A DNA stretch of 8,590 bases from NCBI GenBank assembly GCA_030824835.1, contig JAPJRA010000119.1, positions 1 through 8,590 of the forward strand, in the 5' to 3' direction. Numbering within the stretch: the first letter of the stretch is position 1; each line of letters begins with the position of its first letter. The position numbers and the translations under genes are program-made. Below the pieces are notes generated by a model. That model was given only the letters and a program-made list of their open reading frames with translations. It was not told where the DNA came from and ran no database searches. This stretch comes from Geminicoccaceae bacterium (lineage in GTDB: Bacteria > Pseudomonadota > Alphaproteobacteria > Geminicoccales > Geminicoccaceae). This document shows positions 1 to 6,208 of this stretch, piece by piece.

Positions 1-102
1 GATCTGGGTCTCGGTGGTAGCCGTCAGGCGGCTCCTGGCGGGTCGTGCTCGGGTGCGTGGGGCGAGTTGATCGAGCGCCGCTACGCTGCTGCCATGGGTC
101 GA

Positions 103-108
103 TATAAT
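103..108 (+). promoter_or_regulatory. Possible -10 element upstream of the first SDR gene
   Basis: A perfect TATAAT hexamer lies 16 bases before the SDR start codon, in an A+T-rich patch that stands out from the GC-rich surroundings. No convincing -35 is seen at 16-19 bp spacing (GCTACG at the 17-bp position) and there is no extended -10 TG. If used, the transcript would start near 115 and leave only about 10 untranslated bases. The call rests on the hexamer alone. Confidence 0.3.
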
Positions 109-124
109 CAAATCGGGGGCAGGG

Positions 125-946
125 ATGGCTGAGACCGAAGAGCAGCTCGCCGGCAAGGTCGCGGTAGTCACGGGAGGCACGCAGGGCCTGGGCGAGACGA
201 TAGCCCGGCTGTTCGTTGCCCGTGGAGCGACCGGTATCGTGATCACCGGTCGCAACGCCGAGCGCGGCGAGCAGGTGCGCAGCGAGCTCGAGGCTGCCGG
301 CGCCCAGGCCCTGTTCGTGCCGGCAGAACTGGCCGACCTCGATCAGGTCCGGGCGGTGATGGCTCGGACGGATGCCGCCTTCGGGCGCATCGACTGTCTC
401 GTCAACGCCGCGGGCCTGACCGATCGCGGCAGCATTCTGGACACCTCGCCGGAGCTGTTCGACCGCATGTACGCGGTCAACGTGCGGGCACCGTTCTTCC
501 TGATCCAGGATGCTGCCCGGATCATGCGCCGCGGGGGTGCCGGCGGAACGATCGTCAACATCCTTTCAACCTCGGCTCATGGCGGCCAACACTTCCTGGC
601 CGCCTACTCCTCGTCCAAGGGTGCGCTAGGGATCCTGACCCGCAACGTCGCCTACGCCCTGATGCGCGACGGTATCCGCGTCAACGGGCTGAGCATCGGC
701 TGGATGAACACACCCGGCGAGCACGCGATCCAGAAGGAGGCGCACGACGCGCCGCCGGACTGGCTGAACCGGGCCGGCGCCGGGCTCCCGCTGGGCCGTC
801 TGCTCGACCCCGCCGAGGTGGCACGTGCCGTGGCCTTTCTGTGCTCGGCCGAGAGCATGCCCATGAGCGGCGCGCTGGTCGATTTCGATCAGTCCGTCCA
901 GGGTGCCGGCGATCCGCCACGGCCGATGGTCCGACTGGAGGGCTGA
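125..946 (+). CDS. Short-chain dehydrogenase/reductase (SDR), substrate unknown
   Basis: A 273-residue classical SDR, a cytosolic NAD(P)-dependent oxidoreductase of the usual family length. It shows the nucleotide-binding TGGTQGLG at residues 16-23, NAAG at 94-97, the structural Asn119, and a catalytic Ser148-Tyr161-Lys165 set with YSSSK. The segment after strand beta-2 reads TGRN (41-44); an Arg there and no acidic residue suggests NADP(H) preference, which is inference. The C-terminal part (LGRLLDPAEVARAVAFL, then SGALVDFDQ) is the typical substrate-side region. The ATG at 125 is chosen because the family N-terminus fits it; the ATG at 94 is out of frame. A G-rich stretch (GGGGGCAGGG) precedes the start but is a poor Shine-Dalgarno. 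The gene lies 67 bp upstream of the MarR-GNAT gene on the same strand. The substrate cannot be named: it differs clearly from the BudC-like SDR at 7396 and sits outside the aco operon. Confidence 0.9.
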   Translation: MAETEEQLAGKVAVVTGGTQGLGETIARLFVARGATGIVITGRNAERGEQVRSELEAAGAQALFVPAELADLDQVRAVMARTDAAFGRIDCLVNAAGLTDRGSILDTSPELFDRMYAVNVRAPFFLIQDAARIMRRGGAGGTIVNILSTSAHGGQHFLAAYSSSKGALGILTRNVAYALMRDGIRVNGLSIGWMNTPGEHAIQKEAHDAPPDWLNRAGAGLPLGRLLDPAEVARAVAFLCSAESMPMSGALVDFDQSVQGAGDPPRPMVRLEG

Positions 947-975
947 GGCGGCAGGCGTCTGGCGAAGGCTCGCCG

Positions 976-1004
976 TTGATCGAGAGATGATCTGGTTGTA
1001 TCAT
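976..1004 (+). promoter_or_regulatory. Sigma-70-like promoter of the MarR-GNAT gene
   Basis: TTGATC (976-981) resembles a -35 box with 4 of 6 consensus bases. It is separated by exactly 17 bp from TATCAT (999-1004), a -10 with 5 of 6 consensus bases. The predicted transcription start is around 1010-1012, only a few bases before the ATG at 1014, so the mRNA would be leaderless or nearly so. This fits the absence of any Shine-Dalgarno sequence before that ATG. The -10 lies inside the palindrome at 993-1011. Confidence 0.55.
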
Positions 1005-1011
1005 GCAACCA
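993..1011. promoter_or_regulatory. Putative MarR-family operator (palindrome over the -10)
   Basis: TGGTTGTATCATGCAACCA is a 19-nt inverted repeat centred on C1002. Eight of nine base pairs match; the exception is T999 against G1005. Its size, symmetry and TTG...CAA outer half-sites resemble operators of MarR-family dimers. It covers the predicted -10 of the gene that encodes a MarR-GNAT protein, so bound protein would block RNA polymerase. Autorepression is inferred from position; no second copy was noticed elsewhere in the window. Confidence 0.55.
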
Positions 1012-1013
1012 TT

Positions 1014-1970
1014 ATGGCGATCGATGCATCTCCTTCATGCTATGTCGAGCCGGTCAGGGCCGCATCGCGGCGGCTCGTCCGCGAGCTGGGCTTCATGCGG
1101 GGAAAACTGGCGGGCACGGATCTGGCACCGTCGGCTGTTCATGCTCTCGTGGAGATCGGTGCGCGGGCCGGCATCACCGCGGGCGCGCTGTCCGAGCTGC
1201 TGATCCTAGAGAAATCGAGCGTCAGCCGCATGCTGAGCAAGCTCGTCAAAGCCGGCGAGATCAGCGAGGATTCGGGCTCGCCTGATGGTCGAACCAAACC
1301 TCTCCATCTGACCGACCGAGGGCGGGCGACCCTGGCGAGAATCGATGAGTTCGCCAGAAGCCAGGTGCTCGACGCCTTGGGTCACATCAGCTCGGATCAG
1401 CACCGGACGGTGATCGAGGGATTGCGCCTCTACGCCGATGCTCTGGGAGCGGACAGGACCGGCGCCCATGGCGAACACCTCGCCGTGGAGATCAAGGCGG
1501 GCTATCGCCCGGGTGCGATCGCGCGGTGCGTCGACATGCACGCAAGTTACTATGCCCGAACCGCACAGTTTGGTCGCCCGTTCGAAGCCCAGGTCGCCGC
1601 CGGGTTGGCAGAGTTCTCCGCGCGGTTGGACAAGCCGTGCAACCAGCTCTGGCTGGCCATCCAGCTCGACCGTATCGTCGGCACGGTTGCGATCGATGGC
1701 GAGGATCTGGGGGAGGGTCGCGCGCATCTTCGCTGGTTCATCGTCGACGACGGGATGCGTGGCGCTGGAGTTGGTCGCCGCCTGCTGTCCGAGGCTGTCG
1801 CCTTCTGCGAGCGGCGGCACTTCGCCGAATGCCACCTGTGGACGTTTCGGGGGCTCGATGCGGCGCGCCGCCTCTACGAGGCGCATGGCTTCAGCTTGGT
1901 CGAGGAACGCCCTGGCCGCCAATGGGGCGAGGAGGTCCTGGAGCAGCGGTTCGTCCGGCAGATGCGGTAG
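1014..1970 (+). CDS. MarR-family regulator fused to a GNAT N-acetyltransferase
   Basis: A 318-residue two-domain protein. Residues about 10-145 form a MarR winged helix, with a recognition-helix region at 65-81 (LEKSSVSRMLSKLVKAG) and a wing containing DGRTKPLHLTDRG (91-103). Residues about 155-318 form a GNAT acetyltransferase with the acetyl-CoA-binding RGAGVGRRLL (249-258) and YEAHGF (288-293), preceded by LRWFIVDD, a sequence typical of MarR-GNAT fusions. The frame is open back to a GTG at 903, and an ATG exists at 987. I chose ATG 1014 because family members begin roughly ten residues before the first MarR helix, and because the promoter and operator lie directly upstream. The protein is expected to bind DNA as a dimer, probably repressing its own promoter; the acetyl acceptor is unknown. 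It converges on acoR with 27 bp between the stop codons. A role in the aco locus is not supported by the sequence. Confidence 0.9.
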   Translation: MAIDASPSCYVEPVRAASRRLVRELGFMRGKLAGTDLAPSAVHALVEIGARAGITAGALSELLILEKSSVSRMLSKLVKAGEISEDSGSPDGRTKPLHLTDRGRATLARIDEFARSQVLDALGHISSDQHRTVIEGLRLYADALGADRTGAHGEHLAVEIKAGYRPGAIARCVDMHASYYARTAQFGRPFEAQVAAGLAEFSARLDKPCNQLWLAIQLDRIVGTVAIDGEDLGEGRAHLRWFIVDDGMRGAGVGRRLLSEAVAFCERRHFAECHLWTFRGLDAARRLYEAHGFSLVEERPGRQWGEEVLEQRFVRQMR

Positions 1971-1997
1971 GCGAGCCAACGGCTCCCATACTGGCTC

Positions 1998-3905
1998 TCA
2001 AGGGCGATGCAGCCCGAGCCCGCGCATGCGGCGATGCACCGTCGCGCGCGAGATGCCAAGGAGCCGGGCAGCCGCGGTCACGTTCCAGTCGCAGCGCTGC
2101 AACGCCAGCTTCAACGCCGACACGTCTTCATTCCCAGCGCATTCGATCGGCATGGGTCCGGCGAACTGCGGTGGCAGGTGCACGGAGGAGATCACCTCGC
2201 CGTCGCACAACGCCACCGCATAGCGCGCCGTATGATGCAGCTCGCGAAAGTTGCCTGGCCAATGATACGCTTTGAGCGCTGCCATGGTCTCGGATGAGAG
2301 CTTGGCTTGGCTACCTTGAGTTCCCGCCTCGTCGGCAAAGATTCGAGCGATCAACTCGGTCTTGTCGGCACGGTCGCGCAGGGCTGGCAGCTGCACCGTG
2401 GCACCGGCGAGGCGATAGTACAGGTCCTCACGAAAGCGCTTCTCGCTGATCAGCCGCTCGAGCGGCTGATGCGTGGCGGCGATCACGGCGACATCCAGCT
2501 TCACCGTGCGCCCGGTCCCGCCCAACGGTGTCACCTCGCCCTCCGACAGGGTTCGCAGCAGCCGGGTCTGGAGCACGGCTGGCATGTCGCCGATCTCGTC
2601 GAGGAAAAGCGTGCCGCCCTGGGCGTCGAGCAGCTTGCCGCTGGCACCGGCCTTGGCCGCGCCCGTGAACGCGCCAGGCTGATAGCCGAACAGCTCGCTC
2701 TCGATCAGGGGTTCGGGCAGCGCCGCGCAATTGATCGCGACGAAGGGTCTTCCGGCGCGGGCGCTCGCCCGGTGCAGCGCCTCGGCGAAGGCACCCTTGC
2801 CAGACCCGGTCTCGCCCATGAGTAGGATCGGCAGCCCGACACCGATCAGCCGAAGCGAGGCGGCAACGGCATGCTGCAGGCGCGGATCGCAGCCGGCGAG
2901 TGCCATGAGATCAGGGCCGTCGGACGGTGCCTGCTGGCGCCGGGCCGCTCTGGCATTTCCGTCCGAGACAGCGACTGGCCTGGTCGACGCTAGGACGCGA
3001 GCGAAGAGGCGACCGCGCCCGCCGCTGAGAGCGTCGAGGTCGACGGGCACGCCACGCGATGTCGCCAGGAGCTGGCTCTGCTCGAGGAGCAGCACAGTCT
3101 CGACCCTGCGGCCGAGCACGGCCGAATCCGAGCGATCCTTGAGGCGGCCAAGGGCGCGGCGGTCGGCGCCGACCACGCGGCCGGCCGCATCGACCGCCAG
3201 CAGGTATTCCTCCGCGGCGTCGAGGAACTCCCGATCGTGGGAGAGCTGCACCAACGTGGCACCGGCATCGCGGAAATGCTTGCGGAAGATCCGGTTCTCC
3301 AGCCGCCGCACGCTGTTGAGGACCACGTCGAGGATGAGCCGCTGCCGGGCGTGGTCTGAGGCGCGCGCCGTAGAGACGTCGAGCACCGCCGCGATTTCCC
3401 CAGTCGCGCCATGGATCGGTGCCACCGTGCAGGTGAGCCCGGCATTGCAGGGGGCAAAGTGATCGTTCTGCACGATGGAGACCGGTCGCGCCGTCCGCAG
3501 GCAGGTACCGACGCCGTTGGTGCCCTGGTGCGGCTCGTCCCAGATTGACCCGAGATAGAGCCCGGTGCGGCGTGCATCCCGCTCGAGGCACTCGGCCACG
3601 CGAAAATCCACCATGACGCCGTGCCGGTCGCCGAACAGCACGACGTAGTCCTCATCGACCAGGCGGCGGAACAGGCGATCCAGCTCGGGCCGTGCGATCG
3701 CGATGATGTCGCCCAACGGCTCGCGGAACGACTTCAGCTCGGCGGCCGTCAGCACCTGTGGTCTCGCTACCTGGTCGGGTGCCAGATGATATTCGTCGAC
3801 GCAGCGTTTCCAGGAGGCGACCACCTCGCGGCCCAGGGGATGTGCCGGCGGCTGGGTCCGCCCGATCAAGGACGCGAAGATTCGGTCGACGTGTTCGCTC
3901 ACCAT
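1998..3905 (-). CDS. acoR: AcoR, sigma-54-dependent activator of acetoin catabolism
   Basis: A 635-residue enhancer-binding protein. The N-terminus has the AcoR-type signature ASWKRCVDEY (30-39), followed by a GAF-like sensor (about 68-205, with GTNGVGTCLRTARPVSIVQ) and a PAS-like stretch (about 220-310). The AAA+ domain has Walker A GETGSGKG (364-371), the sigma-54 contact loop GAFTGA (411-416), Walker B GTLFLDEIGD (431-440), REDLYYRL with the arginine-finger region (492-499) and WPGNFREL (549-556). A Fis-type HTH closes the protein (about 605-627, ending ISRATVHRRM). All ATPase elements are intact, so it should remodel sigma-54 polymerase. The frame extends to a TTG at 3974, but ATG 3905 has AAGG ten bases upstream and gives the usual family N-terminus. 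The gene is divergent from acoA, whose promoter is of the sigma-54 type, so AcoR is the obvious activator; acetoin or a related compound as inducer is known for the family. Assignment to AcoR is strong from domain order and neighbours. Confidence 0.95.
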   Translation of the reverse strand: MVSEHVDRIFASLIGRTQPPAHPLGREVVASWKRCVDEYHLAPDQVARPQVLTAAELKSFREPLGDIIAIARPELDRLFRRLVDEDYVVLFGDRHGVMVDFRVAECLERDARRTGLYLGSIWDEPHQGTNGVGTCLRTARPVSIVQNDHFAPCNAGLTCTVAPIHGATGEIAAVLDVSTARASDHARQRLILDVVLNSVRRLENRIFRKHFRDAGATLVQLSHDREFLDAAEEYLLAVDAAGRVVGADRRALGRLKDRSDSAVLGRRVETVLLLEQSQLLATSRGVPVDLDALSGGRGRLFARVLASTRPVAVSDGNARAARRQQAPSDGPDLMALAGCDPRLQHAVAASLRLIGVGLPILLMGETGSGKGAFAEALHRASARAGRPFVAINCAALPEPLIESELFGYQPGAFTGAAKAGASGKLLDAQGGTLFLDEIGDMPAVLQTRLLRTLSEGEVTPLGGTGRTVKLDVAVIAATHQPLERLISEKRFREDLYYRLAGATVQLPALRDRADKTELIARIFADEAGTQGSQAKLSSETMAALKAYHWPGNFRELHHTARYAVALCDGEVISSVHLPPQFAGPMPIECAGNEDVSALKLALQRCDWNVTAAARLLGISRATVHRRMRGLGLHRP

Positions 3906-4051
3906 TGGCTGGCGACCTTCGCTCCCGGCGACGTGTCTGGTCCCGGTTGTGCTTCCCTGATGCCGGCCGGGCAACGACGACGATTATCGGCCGCGTAGAA
4001 GACCCTAAATCCCGCGTCCGCGGTCGCAAGGCAAGTACGACCTTACGACAA

Positions 4052-4067
4052 TGTCGCAGCTGCGACG
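4052..4067. promoter_or_regulatory. Putative AcoR upstream activating site 1
   Basis: The 14-bp segment GTCGCAGCTGCGAC (4053-4066) is a perfect palindrome, preceded by T to read TGTCGCAG in the left half. Its centre lies about 110 bp before the predicted acoA transcription start and 32 bp, close to three helical turns, from the second site. Position and dyad symmetry fit binding by the Fis-type HTH of an AcoR dimer. Assignment to AcoR is inference. Confidence 0.6.
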
Positions 4068-4083
4068 GTCGCGATCGTCCCAC

Positions 4084-4099
4084 TGTCGCAGGTGCTACA
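4084..4099. promoter_or_regulatory. Putative AcoR upstream activating site 2
   Basis: TGTCGCAGGTGCTACA repeats the TGTCGCAG half-site of site 1 followed by an imperfect mirror half. Outer bases match the TGT-N10-ACA geometry known for some enhancer-binding proteins. Six of eight pairs match; the exceptions are C4087/T4096 and the central G/G. The centre is about 78 bp before the predicted acoA transcription start, a normal distance for sigma-54 activators. Confidence 0.55.
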
Positions 4100-4112
4100 C
4101 TTTCGGCAAAGC

Positions 4113-4125
4113 TAAGTACTTGATC
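4113..4125 (-). promoter_or_regulatory. IHF-like binding site
   Basis: Read on the minus strand, the segment is GATCAAGTACTTA. It matches the IHF core consensus WATCAANNNNTTR at every defined base except the first (G for W). It lies between the upstream activating sites and the -24/-12 promoter, near -50, where IHF bends DNA to bring an enhancer-bound activator to sigma-54 polymerase. The match is short, so position carries much of the weight. Confidence 0.45.
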
Positions 4126-4143
4126 TGCCCTGCTTTGATCAAC

Positions 4144-4159
4144 TGGCACATGAACTGCA
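4144..4159 (+). promoter_or_regulatory. Sigma-54 (-24/-12) promoter of the aco operon
   Basis: TGGCACATGAACTGCA fits the sigma-54 consensus TGGCACG-N4-TTGCW with only A for G at the seventh base and C for the first T of the -12 block. The invariant GG (4145-4146) and GC (4157-4158) have the required spacing. Transcription should start near 4170, giving a leader of about 49 bases before acoA. The divergent acoR encodes a GAFTGA-bearing activator, which supports the call. Confidence 0.85.
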
Positions 4160-4218
4160 ATTCCCTCCGCATCCGGTTCGAGCGAAGGCCGGGCGGCCAA
4201 TGCAAGGGAGAGAGTTTG

Positions 4219-5184
4219 ATGCAGCTAAGTCGCAACGAGCTGGCGCAAGCCTATCGCCAGATGCGCACGATCCGCGAGTTCGAGGAACGGGTGCATGACG
4301 AGTTCTCGGCCGGCAACATCCCGGGCTTCGTGCATCTCTACGCTGGCGAGGAGGCCTCGGCCGTGGGCTTCTGCAGCCATCTTGGCAAGCAGGACTACAT
4401 CGCCAGCACCCATCGCGGCCATGGGCACTGCATCGCCAAGGGCTGCGACGTCCGCGGCATGATGCTGGAGATCTTCGGCAAGAACGAGGGCATCTGCGGT
4501 GGCAAGGGTGGCTCGATGCACATCGCCGACCTCGAGACTGGGATGATGGGCGCCAATGGCATCGTCGGCGGGGGTCCACCATTGATCTGCGGTGCGGCGC
4601 TGACTGCCAAGACGCTCAAGACGGGTGGTGTCGCCATCGCGTTTGTCGGTGACGGTGGCTCGAACCAGGGCACGACGTTCGAGAGCTACAACATGGCCAA
4701 GGTTTTGAACCTGCCGGTCATCTTTGTGGTCGAGGACAACGGCTATGCCGAGGCCACGGCCAGCGCCTGGTCGGTCGGCGGCACCCAGCTCGGTCGTGCC
4801 GCCGGCTTTGGCATGCCCGGCCACCAGGTCGACGGCTTCGACTTCTTCGCCGTCTACGAGACCGCCCGCGAGGTGATCGATCGCGCGCGCGCCGGCGGCG
4901 GCCCGAGCCTCGTGCATGTCAAGCTCGCCCGCTACTACGGCCATTTCGAGGGCGATGCGATGAGCTACCGCCTGCCGGACGAGGTGGCCCGCCTGCGCAG
5001 CCAGCAGGACTGTCTGGTCAGGTTCCGCCAGCGCGTGCTCGAAGCGGCGCTCCTGGAGCCGGAGGCGCTCGATCAGATCGATCACGAGGTCAAGTCGCAG
5101 ATCGATCAGGTGACCGCCGAGGCCAAGGTGGCGGCGGTGCCGACCGCGGCCGACCTGATGACCAACGTCTACGTCTCCTATTGA
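4219..5184 (+). CDS. acoA: AcoA, acetoin dehydrogenase E1 alpha subunit
   Basis: A 321-residue thiamine-diphosphate-binding E1 alpha chain. With AcoB it cleaves acetoin, releasing acetaldehyde and passing the acetyl group to the lipoyl arm of AcoC. The ThDP/Mg2+ motif begins GDGGSNQG (144-151) and ends with the Asn of EDNGY (172-176), with spacing as in the family. STHRGHGH (63-70) and GGKGGSMHI (94-102) are conserved in E1 alpha proteins of this type, and YYGHFEGD (239-246) lies near the expected cofactor-loop region. An in-frame ATG at 4051 would add 56 residues, but that extension runs through the activator sites and the -24/-12 promoter. ATG 4219 has AAGGGAG eight bases upstream and gives the normal family length. 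It is the first gene of the operon, with acoB ten bases after the stop. PDH or branched-chain E1 alpha is less likely given AcoC and AcoR beside it. Confidence 0.96.
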   Translation: MQLSRNELAQAYRQMRTIREFEERVHDEFSAGNIPGFVHLYAGEEASAVGFCSHLGKQDYIASTHRGHGHCIAKGCDVRGMMLEIFGKNEGICGGKGGSMHIADLETGMMGANGIVGGGPPLICGAALTAKTLKTGGVAIAFVGDGGSNQGTTFESYNMAKVLNLPVIFVVEDNGYAEATASAWSVGGTQLGRAAGFGMPGHQVDGFDFFAVYETAREVIDRARAGGGPSLVHVKLARYYGHFEGDAMSYRLPDEVARLRSQQDCLVRFRQRVLEAALLEPEALDQIDHEVKSQIDQVTAEAKVAAVPTAADLMTNVYVSY

Positions 5185-5194
5185 GGCTACGCCA

Positions 5195-6208
5195 ATGTCC
5201 AAGAAGACCTATCGTCAGGCGATCAACGAGGCGCTGCGGCAGGAGATGGAGCGCGACCACCGCGTCGTGGTCATGGGCGAGGACATCGCCGGTGGCATGG
5301 GTGCGCCCGGTGAGGACGATGCCTGGGGCGGCGTGCTCGGCGTCACCAAGGGCCTGATGCCGAGGTTCGGCCGCGAGCGGGTGATCGATACGCCGATCAC
5401 CGAGAGCGCCATCGTCGGCATGGCCGCCGGGGCGGCGGCGACCGGTCTGCGCCCGGTGGCCGAGCTGATGTTCGTGGACTTCCTCGGCGTCTGCTTCGAC
5501 CAGATCTTCAACCAGGCCGCCAAGTTCCGCTACATGTTCGGCGGCAAGGCCGTGACACCCATGGTGGTGCGGACCATGTACGGTGCCGGCTTCCGCGCCG
5601 CCTCGCAGCACAGCCAGTGCCTGTACAGCATCTTCACCCACATCCCGGGCCTGAAGGTGGTGCTGCCGTCGAACGCCTACGAGGCCAAGGGCCTCCTGAC
5701 CCAGGCGATCCGCGACGACGACCCGGTGATCTTCCTCGAGCACAAGGCCATGTACGACGAGGAGGCCGAGGTCCCCGACGACGCCTACACGATCCCGTTC
5801 GGCGAGGCCAACGTCACCCGCGAGGGCGACGACGTCACCATCATCACCATGGGCCGCATGGTGGGCTTCTCCAACCAGGTCGCGGACAAGCTGGCGAAGG
5901 ACGGGATCGGCTGCACCGTCGTCGACCTGCGCACGACCTCGCCGCTCGACACCGAGACCATCCTCGAGACCGCCGCCGAGACGGGCCGTGTCGTCGTCGT
6001 AGACGAGTCGCATCCGCGCTGCAGCATGGCGACCGACATCTCGGCCCTAATCTGCGAGCAGGCATTCGACCGGCTCAAGGCGCCGATCAAGCTGGTGACC
6101 GCGCCGCACTGCCCGGTGCCGTTCACGCCGGCCCTGGAGGACCTCTACCTGCCGAGCCCGGACAAGATCGAGACGGCGGTACGCAGCATCGTCGGGAGGG
6201 CTCACTGA
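5195..6208 (+). CDS. acoB: AcoB, acetoin dehydrogenase E1 beta subunit
   Basis: A 337-residue transketolase-like E1 beta chain, full family length, forming the alpha2beta2 E1 with AcoA. The N-terminal pyrimidine-binding domain has VVMGEDIA (25-32), GGVLGVTKGL (45-54) and TPITESAI (66-73). Glu70 in the last segment corresponds to the glutamate that activates ThDP in E1 beta proteins. QHSQ (138-141) carries the conserved active-site His139. The C-terminal transketolase domain includes DLRTTSPLD (244-252) and VVVDESHPRC (267-276). The start is set by GAGG at 5183-5186, which overlaps the acoA stop codon, eight bases before ATG 5195. The stop codon overlaps the acoC start by one base (TGATG), indicating translational coupling. 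Like AcoA, it resembles PDH E1 beta; the operon context makes it the acetoin enzyme. Confidence 0.96.
   Translation: MSKKTYRQAINEALRQEMERDHRVVVMGEDIAGGMGAPGEDDAWGGVLGVTKGLMPRFGRERVIDTPITESAIVGMAAGAAATGLRPVAELMFVDFLGVCFDQIFNQAAKFRYMFGGKAVTPMVVRTMYGAGFRAASQHSQCLYSIFTHIPGLKVVLPSNAYEAKGLLTQAIRDDDPVIFLEHKAMYDEEAEVPDDAYTIPFGEANVTREGDDVTIITMGRMVGFSNQVADKLAKDGIGCTVVDLRTTSPLDTETILETAAETGRVVVVDESHPRCSMATDISALICEQAFDRLKAPIKLVTAPHCPVPFTPALEDLYLPSPDKIETAVRSIVGRAH

Larger units (their letters stand above)
3906..4218. promoter_or_regulatory. Divergent acoR-acoA control region
   Basis: This 313-bp spacer between the acoR and acoA start codons appears non-coding. Open frames run into it from both genes, but they lack ribosome sites and family similarity. 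It holds a cluster of GTCGC/GCGAC motifs (about 4021-4099), two palindromic upstream sites, an IHF-like site and a -24/-12 promoter, described separately. On the acoR side, GATAAT (minus strand, 3988-3983) could be a -10, but no good -35 accompanies it. Confidence 0.8.

Noticed and set aside
19..33. AGCCG-TCAGG-CGGCT hairpin as a terminator of an upstream gene.
   Set aside because: Five-bp stem, no T-run, and no upstream gene end can be located.
1..132. Open frame from base 1 to a TGA at 130-132 that could be the end of an upstream gene overlapping the SDR start.
   Set aside because: Only 43 codons, low-complexity Gly/Ala/Arg content, no recognisable motif, and open frames of this length are common in GC-rich DNA. 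A second frame ending at 68-70 is equally unsupported.
1973..1997. GAGCCA...TGGCTC inverted repeat between the convergent MarR-GNAT and acoR stop codons as a bidirectional terminator.
   Set aside because: Six-bp stem with a 13-nt loop and no T-runs on either strand; too weak to call.
3906..3974. N-terminal extension of AcoR from a TTG at 3974.
   Set aside because: The extra 23 residues are low-complexity and unlike AcoR N-termini. ATG 3905 has an upstream AAGG and is followed by the family-typical sequence.
4051..4218. 56-residue N-terminal extension of AcoA from ATG 4051.
   Set aside because: It would run through the palindromic sites and the -24/-12 promoter, whereas ATG 4219 has a strong Shine-Dalgarno and gives normal E1 alpha length.
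5090..6013. Long antisense open frame over acoB, and similar long antisense or shifted frames over acoA, acoC and budC.
   Set aside because: These are frame shadows of GC-rich coding sequence, rich in Arg/His/Gly/Ala, without motifs, and each lies over a clear conserved gene.
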